From Actinomycetes bacterium (GTDB taxonomy: Bacteria > Actinomycetota > Acidimicrobiia > Acidimicrobiales > JAKAOS01): 13,441 bases of DNA. Made by a program: the position numbers and the translations under genes. Below are positions 1-6,511 of this stretch, piece by piece; within the stretch, counting starts at the first letter, position 1, and each line of letters begins with the position of its first letter. The stretch covers positions 1-13,441 of the forward strand of contig JAJYGW010000154.1 in NCBI GenBank assembly GCA_021790615.1, in the 5' to 3' direction. Under the pieces are notes generated by a model. The model did not search any database. It saw only the letters and a program-made list of their open reading frames with translations, and was not told the DNA's origin.

Positions 1-363
1 GATGCCGGACGCGCCGATCAAGTTCGAGGTGGTGGCGATCAGCTTGTCGACGAGCGGGACCGCGTCTGCCGGGTCGCCCTTGGTGTCCACGGGCACGATG
101 TTGACCTTGTGCCCGTTGATCCCGCCGGCGGCATTGATCTCGCTGACGCCCGGGTAGACGCCGCCGTCTGCGGCCAGGCCCTCGAACGACACAGGGCCGG
201 TGTAGGCGATGACGATCGCCTCGTTGAGCGGTCCCTTGGCGTTTGTGCTCCTCACGGCGCTTGCCGCGGTGAACGAGCCGAACACGGCTACGCAGAGTGC
301 GGCCACTCCGACCAAGGAGATGATGCCGGCGCTCGGGCTTCGCCGGTGTGGACGTAACCTCAT
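1..363 (-). CDS. HAAT-type ABC transporter substrate-binding protein, N-terminal part (runs off left edge)
   Basis: The first 121 codons are present; the gene continues beyond the left edge. It starts with ATG at 363 (minus strand), about 8 nt after an AGGGGGA Shine-Dalgarno. Residues 1-35 form a signal peptide: Arg/His-rich n-region (MRLRPHRRS), hydrophobic core (IISLVGVAALCVAVFG), then ASA as a likely signal peptidase I site. There is no convincing lipobox. The mature part begins like a type I periplasmic binding protein (Peripla_BP_6, LivJ/LivK class): AIVIAYTGPVSFEG, INAAGGINGHKVNIV, and GDPADAVPLV followed by TTSNLIGA. It is a paralogue of the binding protein at 9739-11088, which has the same GDPADAV...TT-N-(I/L)-(V/I)-GA pattern. 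It probably captures a small organic acid, amide or amino acid outside the membrane; the ligand is unknown. It has its own promoter (573-601) and a long purine-rich leader. Confidence 0.88.
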   Translation of the reverse strand, partial: MRLRPHRRSPSAGIISLVGVAALCVAVFGSFTAASAVRSTNAKGPLNEAIVIAYTGPVSFEGLAADGGVYPGVSEINAAGGINGHKVNIVPVDTKGDPADAVPLVDKLIATTSNLIGASGI

Positions 364-566
364 GAAGTCCCCCTTTGTTGATCTGCTTCTGCTGCTTCGT
401 CGTCTGCTGCTTCGTCTGCTGCGTCTGCTGCTGCGTACTTCTGTGCTCTTCCTTCTTCTCTTCCTTGTTCTCTTCCTTGTTCTTCTACGGCGTCGTCTTC
501 TGCCGCCCTGCCTCTGCAATCGTCCGCACCACTCGTGCGTATTGTCTGTGTGTCTTGCCGGTTCCG
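364..566 (-). promoter_or_regulatory. Long purine-rich 5' leader of the left binding-protein gene
   Basis: If transcription starts about 7 nt after the -10 box at 573-578, the mRNA has a leader of roughly 200 nt. Read on the minus strand, its half near the gene is strongly purine-biased. In 440-486 only 4 of 47 plus-strand bases are purines, so the RNA is 43/47 purine. No minus-strand ATG occurs in the leader. It holds GAAG, GGAAGAG and CAGCAGACGAAG-like units and would be largely unstructured. The frame leading into the gene is open back to a TAG, but the read is Arg/Ser/Lys repeats without a good start, so I treat it as untranslated. Apart from this leader and the promoter, the gap 364-638 contains no gene that I can support. 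Confidence 0.5.
388..481. repeat. Short tandem repeats in the leader (15-bp and 12-bp periods)
   Basis: The 14-mer TCTGCTGCTTCGTC occurs at 388-401 and again at 403-416 (period 15), followed by two degenerate TCTGCTGCG-type units up to about 436. At 446-481 there are three 12-bp copies of CTCTTCCTT(C/G)TT; the first has C and the next two have G. On the transcribed (minus) strand the 12-mer reads AA(C/G)AAGGAAGAG, which contains a Shine-Dalgarno-like core. The repeats are adjacent but of different unit, so this looks like two slippage-generated arrays. Confidence 0.8.
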
Positions 567-572
567 CCGGAG

Positions 573-601
573 ATGGTACCTACCGTCGAGAAGGGTGTCA
601 G
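573..601 (-). promoter_or_regulatory. Promoter A, for the left binding-protein gene
   Basis: On the minus strand: -35 CTGACA (596-601), 17-nt spacer (579-595), -10 TACCAT (573-578). The spacer ends in GTAGG directly before the -10, exactly as in promoters B (7802-7830) and C (9653-9681). The -35 begins 38 bp after the thiolase stop codon, so the binding-protein gene can be transcribed independently of the thiolase operon. The assignment rests on box sequence, spacing and the match to the two other copies. Confidence 0.72.
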
Positions 602-638
602 CGCACCAGCGGCCGCGCGCGGCGTGACGCAGGCCGCA

Positions 639-1850
639 TCATTCGACGCGCTCGAACACCGCAGCGATGCCCTGGCCGCCGCCGATGCACATCGTCTCCA
701 GGCCGAGGGACGCCTCGCGCCGGTCCATCTCGCGCAGGAGCGTCGTGAGGATGCGGCACCCCGTCGCCCCGATCGGGTGGCCGAGCGAGATCCCCGATCC
801 GTGGACGTTCAGCCGTTCGAGCGCGTCCTCGGGAAGCGACCACTCGTGCAGCACCGCCAGCACCTGCGCGGCGAACGCCTCGTTCAGCTCGATCAAGTCC
901 ATGTCGGCGAGCGACAGCCCCGCCCGGTCGAGAGCCTTCGCGGTGGCGGGCACCGGGCCGATGCCCATGCGCTCGGGCTCGACGCCTGCCACGGCCCACG
1001 ACACGAGACGCCCGAGCGGGCGGAGGCCCAGCTCCTTCGCGAGGTCCGGATGGGTGACGACGCACACGGCCGCGCCGTCGTTCTGACCTGACGAGTTGCC
1101 TGCCGTCACCGTCGCGTCCGGGTCCTGGCGCCCCCGGATGGGACGGAGGGCTGCGAGGGCCTCGAGCGTCGTGTCGGCGCGGGGGTGCTCGTCGGTGTCG
1201 ACGACCAGTTCCTCGCGGCCCCGCCGCACGGTCACCGGCACGATCTCTTCGACGAACACGCCGGACTTCTGGGCGGCGACGGCTCGCTCGTGGGATCCGA
1301 GCGCGAGCTCGTCCTGCTCGCGGCGGCCGATGCGGTACTCCCGCCTCAGGTTCTCCGCGGTCTCGATCATGCCCCCCGGCACGAGGTGGCGTGCTCCGCC
1401 GGCGGTGACGCGGCCCCGTGCGAGCCGGTCGACCAGCTCGACGTCGCCGGCTCTCGACCCCCACCGCATCGCCGTCGTGTAGTACTCCCCCTGGCTCATG
1501 CTCTCCACGCCGCCGGCGAGCGCCAGGTCCACGGCGCCGGTCTGCACTTCCATCGCGGCGTAGAGGACCGCCTGCAGGCCCGACCCGCATCGCCGGTCCA
1601 CCTGCGCGCCGACGCTCGTCACGGGCAGCCCGGCGTCGAGGGCTGCCACCCGGCCGATGGCGGGCGCCTCGCCGTTCGCGTAGCTCTGCCCGAGGAGGAC
1701 CTCGTCCACCAGCTCTCCCGGGATCCCGGTGCGCTCCATCACCGCCCGCACCACGGCAGTCGCGAGGTCAGCGGCAGGGGTGTCGCGCAGCACGCCCCCG
1801 TACCCGCCGACAGGCGTGCGCAGCGGTTCGCAGACGACCGCGTCCCGCAT
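639..1850 (-). CDS. Thiolase (acetyl-CoA C-acyltransferase family)
   Basis: 403 residues, the normal thiolase length. It catalyses reversible CoA-dependent cleavage of a 3-oxoacyl-CoA, or condensation of two acyl-CoAs, in the cytoplasm. The catalytic set is complete: nucleophile Cys88 in VDRRCGSGLQAV, NEAF at 323-326, His358 in SLGHPIGATG, and Cys388 in MCIGGGQG near the C terminus; GNSSGQNDGAA (251-261) is also typical. The ATG at 1850 gives the usual thiolase N terminus (MRDAVVCEPLRTPVG) but has only a tight GAGG upstream. An in-frame GTG at 1892 overlaps the decarboxylase stop as GTGA and would add 14 residues. It lies downstream of the amidohydrolase gene with a 38-bp gap, so the two are very likely one transcript. 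In aromatic catabolism such an enzyme could cleave 3-oxoadipyl-CoA, but nothing in the sequence fixes that substrate; a general acetyl-CoA acetyltransferase is equally possible. Confidence 0.93.
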   Translation of the reverse strand: MRDAVVCEPLRTPVGGYGGVLRDTPAADLATAVVRAVMERTGIPGELVDEVLLGQSYANGEAPAIGRVAALDAGLPVTSVGAQVDRRCGSGLQAVLYAAMEVQTGAVDLALAGGVESMSQGEYYTTAMRWGSRAGDVELVDRLARGRVTAGGARHLVPGGMIETAENLRREYRIGRREQDELALGSHERAVAAQKSGVFVEEIVPVTVRRGREELVVDTDEHPRADTTLEALAALRPIRGRQDPDATVTAGNSSGQNDGAAVCVVTHPDLAKELGLRPLGRLVSWAVAGVEPERMGIGPVPATAKALDRAGLSLADMDLIELNEAFAAQVLAVLHEWSLPEDALERLNVHGSGISLGHPIGATGCRILTTLLREMDRREASLGLETMCIGGGQGIAAVFERVE

Positions 1851-1888
1851 GGTCCTCGTGCCGGCTCGTCTCGTGGAGGTGGTGGAGC

Positions 1889-2830
1889 TCACAGGTCGAG
1901 CAGATCCTCTGCGTTGCCGTGGGCCAGCTTCTCCCGATCTGCAGGGCTGAGCGGGACGCTGTCGAGGAACCGCCGGCCGGCCATGTTCTCGGAGAACGGG
2001 TAGTCGACGGAGAAGAGCATGCGGTCGATGCCGAAGACGCTCAGCGCGCACTGGAAGGGCGGCAGGGTGAAGTAGGCGCTCGTCGTGATCCAGAAGTGCT
2101 CGTGGAAGTACTCGGCGACCCGGCGCTTCAGGTGCGTGGTCGCGGGCGAGAGCACCGAGTCGGCGCGGGCGAGCGAGAACGGGATGTTCTCGCCCATGTG
2201 CCCGATCACCACCTTCAGGCCGGGGTACCGGTCGAACACGCCGTTCACCACGAGCCGAAGCGAGTGGAGCCCCGTCTCTGCATGCCATCCCCACGCGGCT
2301 CCCGCCAGAACCCCCGCAGTCTGATCGGGCAGCCCGCTGAAGTAGGCGTCGAACACGGCGGGCGTCGGCGGGGTGGGATGGAGGTAGATCGGGACACCGA
2401 GCGCCTCGGCGCAGGCCAGCACGGGCGAGAACTCGTCTGCGTCGAGGAACCGGCCCTTGACGTGGCCGTGGATCATGGCTCCCTTGAACCCGAGCCGGGT
2501 CACGCACCGGTCGAGCTCTGCCGCGGCCTCGTCGGGCGCCGGCATGGGGAGCAGGGCGAACCCGGCGAACCGGTCCGGCCGTGCCGCCACGGTCTCGAAG
2601 AGAAGGTCGTTCGCGTCCCGCGCGGTCGCGATCGCGTCGCCCGGCGCCTGGAGGTGCGTCCCAGGCGAAGAGGCCGAGAGCACCTGGAGGTCGATCCCAG
2701 CGGCGTCCATGTCGGCGAGGCGCGCCTCTCCGAGGTCTCGGAGCAAGGAGGCGATCTCCGGCTTTCGGCCAGGGCCGTGCGTCGGGAGCCCCGGCGCGGT
2801 GAAGTGCTCTTCCAGTGCGATCACCCGCAT
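1889..2830 (-). CDS. Amidohydrolase-2 family decarboxylase, gamma-resorcylate decarboxylase-like
   Basis: 313 residues. It belongs to the ACMSD / 2,6-dihydroxybenzoate (gamma-resorcylate) decarboxylase group of the amidohydrolase superfamily (Amidohydro_2), metal-dependent cytoplasmic enzymes that usually remove CO2 from hydroxybenzoates non-oxidatively. The N-terminal ALEEHF supplies Glu7 and His9, matching the Glu/His metal ligands of gamma-resorcylate decarboxylase. His151 (IYLHP), His211 (VIGHMGENIPF) and Asp276 (MLFSVDYPF) complete the site. GWHAETGLHSLRLV (181-194) and the HGNAEDLLDL C terminus are also family-typical. Start: ATG at 2830 with GAGGTGA 5 nt upstream; a longer GTG start at 2911 would prepend an Arg-rich tail absent from the family. 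It is divergent from the FAD hydroxylase, with 95 bp between starts. This pairing fits a decarboxylation-plus-hydroxylation step on an aromatic acid. Related enzymes without decarboxylase activity exist, so the reaction is an inference. Confidence 0.86.
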   Translation of the reverse strand: MRVIALEEHFTAPGLPTHGPGRKPEIASLLRDLGEARLADMDAAGIDLQVLSASSPGTHLQAPGDAIATARDANDLLFETVAARPDRFAGFALLPMPAPDEAAAELDRCVTRLGFKGAMIHGHVKGRFLDADEFSPVLACAEALGVPIYLHPTPPTPAVFDAYFSGLPDQTAGVLAGAAWGWHAETGLHSLRLVVNGVFDRYPGLKVVIGHMGENIPFSLARADSVLSPATTHLKRRVAEYFHEHFWITTSAYFTLPPFQCALSVFGIDRMLFSVDYPFSENMAGRRFLDSVPLSPADREKLAHGNAEDLLDL

Positions 2831-2925
2831 GACGTCACCTCGGCGCAGCTCCCTCGTGTACCTGCGTTCCCGGCCGCGGCGCCCGTCGCGTTCGGCCAGG
2901 CGCAGGCGCACCCTACCATGGTCGT
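2831..2925. promoter_or_regulatory. Divergent intergenic promoter region
   Basis: This 95-bp gap separates the divergent decarboxylase and hydroxylase genes. Rightward, TACCAT (2914-2919) fits an actinobacterial -10 (TANNNT) and would start RNA at about the GTG at 2926, giving a leaderless mRNA. Its -35 at the 17-nt spacing is TTCGGC, which is weak. Leftward, TAGGGT (2910-2915, minus strand) overlaps it, also without a good -35. The 8-bp palindrome ACCATGGT (2915-2922) covers this overlap. These calls are tentative because TANNNT is a loose motif. Confidence 0.35.
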
Positions 2926-4647
2926 GTGGAGGGACATCGGGCCGTCGAGGGCGCGGCCGTCCCCGAGGCGTGCGACGTCATCGTCGTGGGCGGCGGGCCG
3001 ACGGGGCTGTCGGCGATGCTCGAGCTCGGGCGGCGCGGGGTCGACTGCCTCCTCGTCGAGCCGAGGCAGGTGGTGTCCGAGGTCCGCCCGCGCGCGAAGA
3101 CGACGAGCATCCGCACCATGGAGCACTTCCGCAGGTGGGGGCTCGCCGCGACGCTTCGCGATGCGGCCTACCTCCCCGTCGGGTGGTCGCAGGACGTCGT
3201 CTTCTGCGTCAACCTGCTCGGACCGGAGGTGGCCCGCTTCACCGGGTGCTTCGGACTGACCTCGGAGCGCTCGGACCTGTTCCCCGAGACGAGCCAGCAG
3301 GTCCCCCAGTTCGTCGTCGAGCAGGTCCTGCGCGACGCCGTCGCCGGGTTGCCCGGCTGCACGGCCGCGTACGGGTGGCGAGCGGACCGGGTCGTCCGCC
3401 AGGCCGCCGGAGCGACCGTTGAGCTGCGCAGCGGGTCGGGGAAGCGCCGATCGGTCCGGGCACGCTTCGTGCTCGGGTGCGACGGCGCCTCGAGCGTCGT
3501 CCGGAAGTCGATCGGCGTCCGATACCGCGGGGTCGTCGACGCGCGGCGGAACCTGACCGCGGTCTTCGCCGCGCCGGGGCTCTTCGAACGGGTCCCCCAC
3601 GGGCCGGCCATCCAGTACTGGGTGCTGCAGCCCGGTGCGTCCGCGTACATGGGCCGGCTCGACCTCGAGGAGCGCTGGTGGATCGGGCTCATCGGCGTGG
3701 CTCCCGACCTCGGAGACGACGAGGTGCGCGCGCGCATCGTCGCTGCGGTCGGCGGTCCCGTCGACCTGGAGCTCATCGGCACCGATCCGTGGACCGGTCG
3801 CATGCTGAACGCCGAGCGCTACCTGGACGGCGACGTGCTGCTGGCCGGCGACGCCGCCCACCTGAACCCGCCCTGGGGCGGACACGGCTTCAACACCGGC
3901 GTCGGCGACGCAGTCAATGCGGCCTGGAAGATCGCCGCCGTGATCGCTGGTTGGGGAGGACCCGGTCTCGTGGCCAGCTACGAGGAGGAGCGGCTGCCCG
4001 TGGCGGCGCAGACCATCGACATCGCCAGCCGGCAGTCGGCCCGCTCGTCCGCCGACTTCGCCGATCCGCTCCTGCTCGAGGACTCTGTGCAAGGCGACGC
4101 GGCGCGCCAGCGCGCGGGGACGGAGATCGCACGCACGAAGTACGAAGAGTTCCACGCGCTCGGGCTCGTCCTCGGCTACCACTACGCCGGCTCGGGGATC
4201 ACCTGCTCCGAGGAGCGCCGCGGGACCGCTCCGTCCGCCGTGGAGCGCGACGACCTCTCCGTCTACGTCCCGACGCCGTCCCCTGGCCACCGCCTGCCCC
4301 ATACCTGGCTGGCGCCCGAGGTCTCGATCTACGACCGGCTCGGGCCGTGGTTCACCGTGGCGCGCACCGGCGACGCCGATCCTGGAGCGCTCCTCGCCGC
4401 GGCGGCCGCACGGCGCGTGCCGATGACCCTTCTCGACTTGGGCTCCTCCCGTCGCGCTGCGGCCGGGCCCAGCGTCGACTACGGCGCGCCGCTCGTCGTG
4501 GTGCGACCCGACCAGCACGTGGCGTGGAGGGGTGCCGGCACCGCGGACGAGGTCGAGCGCGTGGTCGAGACGATCCGGGGAGCCGCCCGTTGGCGTGCCG
4601 CGGCGACGTCGGCGCGGGCGCCGACAACCGCCACGAAGGCGCGCTGA
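2926..4647 (+). CDS. FAD-dependent aromatic-ring monooxygenase (MhpA / phenol 2-monooxygenase-like)
   Basis: 573 residues. A class A flavoprotein hydroxylase (PF01494 FAD-binding domain) that would hydroxylate a phenolic or hydroxy-aromatic ring using NAD(P)H and O2. Motifs in order: Rossmann VIVVGGGPTGLSAMLELGRRG (GGGPTG 22-27) with the ADP-ribose Glu45; TSIRTMEHFRRWGL (60-73), typical of the family; the DG motif CDGASSVVRKSIG (185-197); and the GD motif LAGDAAHLNPPWGGHGFNTG (306-325) followed by VGDAVNAAWK. The C-terminal region, from about 470 to 555, looks like the thioredoxin-like dimerisation domain of phenol hydroxylase-type enzymes, ending in the characteristic VVVRPDQHVAWRG. Start: GTG at 2926 with no clear Shine-Dalgarno but a TACCAT -10 ending 6 nt upstream, so it may be leaderless; no other start precedes the Rossmann motif. 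Divergent from the decarboxylase. Substrate unresolved: a resorcinol-, phenylpropionate- or hydroxybenzoate-type compound is plausible. Confidence 0.92.
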   Translation: MEGHRAVEGAAVPEACDVIVVGGGPTGLSAMLELGRRGVDCLLVEPRQVVSEVRPRAKTTSIRTMEHFRRWGLAATLRDAAYLPVGWSQDVVFCVNLLGPEVARFTGCFGLTSERSDLFPETSQQVPQFVVEQVLRDAVAGLPGCTAAYGWRADRVVRQAAGATVELRSGSGKRRSVRARFVLGCDGASSVVRKSIGVRYRGVVDARRNLTAVFAAPGLFERVPHGPAIQYWVLQPGASAYMGRLDLEERWWIGLIGVAPDLGDDEVRARIVAAVGGPVDLELIGTDPWTGRMLNAERYLDGDVLLAGDAAHLNPPWGGHGFNTGVGDAVNAAWKIAAVIAGWGGPGLVASYEEERLPVAAQTIDIASRQSARSSADFADPLLLEDSVQGDAARQRAGTEIARTKYEEFHALGLVLGYHYAGSGITCSEERRGTAPSAVERDDLSVYVPTPSPGHRLPHTWLAPEVSIYDRLGPWFTVARTGDADPGALLAAAAARRVPMTLLDLGSSRRAAAGPSVDYGAPLVVVRPDQHVAWRGAGTADEVERVVETIRGAARWRAAATSARAPTTATKAR

Positions 4648-4810
4648 CGCGGCACTCCGTCGAGCGCTGGCGCGATCTCTCAGGGTCCGCGAGGTGCCCG
4701 CAGCTGACGGCGACTCGGACCCGGCCAGACACGGCTCGCTCGTCGCGGTCCCTACTCGGGTAGTAACGTCTCGTCCGTCCGGAGCCGACCAGGAGAGAAG
4801 GGACGGGGGA

Positions 4811-6460
4811 ATGACGGCCGCTGAGGGGCTGCTCGACGTCCTGCAGGCAGCGGGCATCGACACCCTGTTCGGACTGCCCGGATCGACGGAGGCGGCCCTT
4901 CTCGAGGCGGTCCGCGATCGTGACTTCCGCTACGTGCTCGCGCTCCACGAAGGGGTGGCGGTGTCGATGGCCGACGGGTACGGGCGCGTCGGCGCCCGTC
5001 CCGGCGCCGTCGGGCTGCACACCAGCGTGGGCACGCTCAACGGCCTGAGCCAGATGATGAACGCCCTGCGCGACGGGTCACCGGTCCTCGTGACCGCGGG
5101 TCACAAGGACCGCGCCGTCCTCTCGGAGGAGGGCTTCTGCGCCCTGCCAGAGCTCCTCGCGGCGGTGCGGGCGGTCACCAAGTGGGCCCACCAGAGCCTG
5201 TCCGCCGACGCCGTCGCGACCGACGTGGCCCACGCACTCCGGGTGGCGACCGCGCCGCCGGCGGGACCCGTGTACCTGGCCGTGCCGGAGGACTTCCTCG
5301 GCGCCGAGACCGCGGACAGCGCCGGCGCGGCCGCGGCGTTGGTGACGGCCCCACGGGTCACCGCGGTCGCATCGCCCCAGTCGGTCCGCGCCGCCGTCGA
5401 CCGTCTGGTGGCCGCCGAGCGGCCGGTGCTCGTGGTCGGGAGCGCAGCCCGCCAGGCGTGGCCGGAGGTGGAGGCGCTGAGCCGCCGCTGCGGGCTGGCG
5501 GTCCTCCATGCCCAGTTCACGGACCTCGGAGACCTCCAGGTACCCACGTCGGACCCCTCCTACCTCGGCATGTACGGGGAAGACCGGGCGCCCCTCGAAG
5601 GCTGCGACCTGGTGGTGGCGGCAGGCTGCCGGGTGTTCTACCCGTTCTCCGACGCCCAGCGCCCGAAGCTGCCCGAGGGGGCGGCGCTCGTCCACCTCCA
5701 CGACGACCCGGCCGAGGTGGGGCGCGTGGTTCGCGCCGACGTCGGCCTGCTCGGGGACGTGCGCTCCGGCCTCGCGGCCCTCCTCGCCGAGCTGGCTGGG
5801 CGTGACGTCGACCAGGACCTGCTCGCTCGCCGGACCGCGCGCGTCGTCGCCTTGGCCGCGCGCCGCAGAGAGGCGAAGGCGGCGGAGCGCGCCGCGGCCG
5901 CGGGAGCGTCGCCGCTTCGCATCGAAGAGCTGGCCGAGGTGCTCGGGGGCGTCCTCCCCGAGGACGCGGTGGTCGTCGACGAGGCTGTGCGCTCCTCGCG
6001 CCCGTTGCTGCGCCACCTCGGGACCGACCCGGGCCAGCTCCTTCTGCGCAGCACCGGCGGGGCGCTCGGCTGGGGCACGCCGGCGGCGATCGGGGCCAAG
6101 CTGGCGGCTCCCGATCGGGCCGTCGTCGCGGTGATCGGGGACGGCAGCTTCCAGTTCTCCGTGCAGGCCCTCTGGAGCGCTGTCCAGCAGTCCGCCGCGG
6201 TGACGGTGCTCGTCCTCGACAACGGCGGGTACCTCGCGGTGAAGCGCGCGATCGAGGGCCACCTCGGGGTCGCCCACGACCTGAGCCGCCATCCGGGAAC
6301 GGAGATCCCGGGGATCGACCATGGCGGCATCGCCCGGGGCTACGGCGCGCGGAGCCTCTCGGCGACGGACGGCGAGAGCCTGCGCAAGGCGGTGACCGAG
6401 GGCCTGGAAAGCGACCGGGTGACCGTCGTGCACGTGCCGGTGGCCCAGGTGAGGCCGTGA
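4811..6460 (+). CDS. ThDP-dependent enzyme, benzoylformate decarboxylase-like
   Basis: 549 residues with the standard three-domain ThDP decarboxylase/acetolactate synthase layout: N-terminal PYR domain (about 1-170), central domain (about 185-325), C-terminal PP domain (about 365-545). The cofactor-activating Glu47 lies in ALHEGVAVSMADGYGR. The Mg/ThDP motif GDGS begins at 443 and ends with DN (470-471). Ser25 (LFGLPGSTE) and His70 (VGLHTSVGT) match the benzoylformate decarboxylase active-site Ser26 and His70. The second catalytic His (His281 in that enzyme) is not present: the corresponding stretch is CRVFYPFSD (273-281). A 2-oxo-acid decarboxylase or carboligase is therefore likely, with altered chemistry or specificity. 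Start: ATG after GGAGAGAAGGGACGGGGGA, a strong purine-rich ribosome binding region. It lies 163 bp after the hydroxylase; CTAC-TCGG-GTAG (4752-4763) and TAGTAA (4761-4766) in that gap are weak promoter hints only. Confidence 0.87.
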   Translation: MTAAEGLLDVLQAAGIDTLFGLPGSTEAALLEAVRDRDFRYVLALHEGVAVSMADGYGRVGARPGAVGLHTSVGTLNGLSQMMNALRDGSPVLVTAGHKDRAVLSEEGFCALPELLAAVRAVTKWAHQSLSADAVATDVAHALRVATAPPAGPVYLAVPEDFLGAETADSAGAAAALVTAPRVTAVASPQSVRAAVDRLVAAERPVLVVGSAARQAWPEVEALSRRCGLAVLHAQFTDLGDLQVPTSDPSYLGMYGEDRAPLEGCDLVVAAGCRVFYPFSDAQRPKLPEGAALVHLHDDPAEVGRVVRADVGLLGDVRSGLAALLAELAGRDVDQDLLARRTARVVALAARRREAKAAERAAAAGASPLRIEELAEVLGGVLPEDAVVVDEAVRSSRPLLRHLGTDPGQLLLRSTGGALGWGTPAAIGAKLAAPDRAVVAVIGDGSFQFSVQALWSAVQQSAAVTVLVLDNGGYLAVKRAIEGHLGVAHDLSRHPGTEIPGIDHGGIARGYGARSLSATDGESLRKAVTEGLESDRVTVVHVPVAQVRP

Positions 6461-6511
6461 TCTCGCCGACGTGCGACGCAATCGAAAGACGCAGTTGAAA
6501 GGAGAGCAACG

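Noticed and set aside
364..520. In-frame N-terminal extension of the left binding protein through the repeat region (Arg/Ser/Lys-rich)
   Set aside because: It has only a TTG candidate start, would place about 50 basic residues before a normal signal peptide, and a good Shine-Dalgarno precedes the ATG at 363.
525..539. Small inverted repeat CGCAC-CACTC-GTGCG
   Set aside because: The arms are only 5 bp; such hairpins are common by chance at this GC content.
375..1091. Long plus-strand frame beginning with a Cys/Phe/Leu-rich stretch
   Set aside because: The odd composition is a read of the CTGCTG/CTTCTT repeats, and the rest runs antisense through the thiolase gene. There is no family resemblance and no ribosome site.
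2910..2938. A fourth copy of the shared promoter, on the minus strand (GGTAGGGT)
   Set aside because: GTAGG is present, but the expected -35 position 18 nt upstream reads TCCCTC and the -10 after GTAGG would be GTGCGC, so the pattern fails.
4738..4769. Promoter for the ThDP gene (TAGTAA or TAACGT with CTAC-TCGG-GTAG)
   Set aside because: No recognisable -35 at 16-18 nt spacing; too weak to list as a feature.
2821..4863. Long antisense frame opposite the FAD hydroxylase
   Set aside because: High-GC DNA keeps antisense frames open. The sense strand has complete Rossmann, DG and GD motifs; the antisense read has none.
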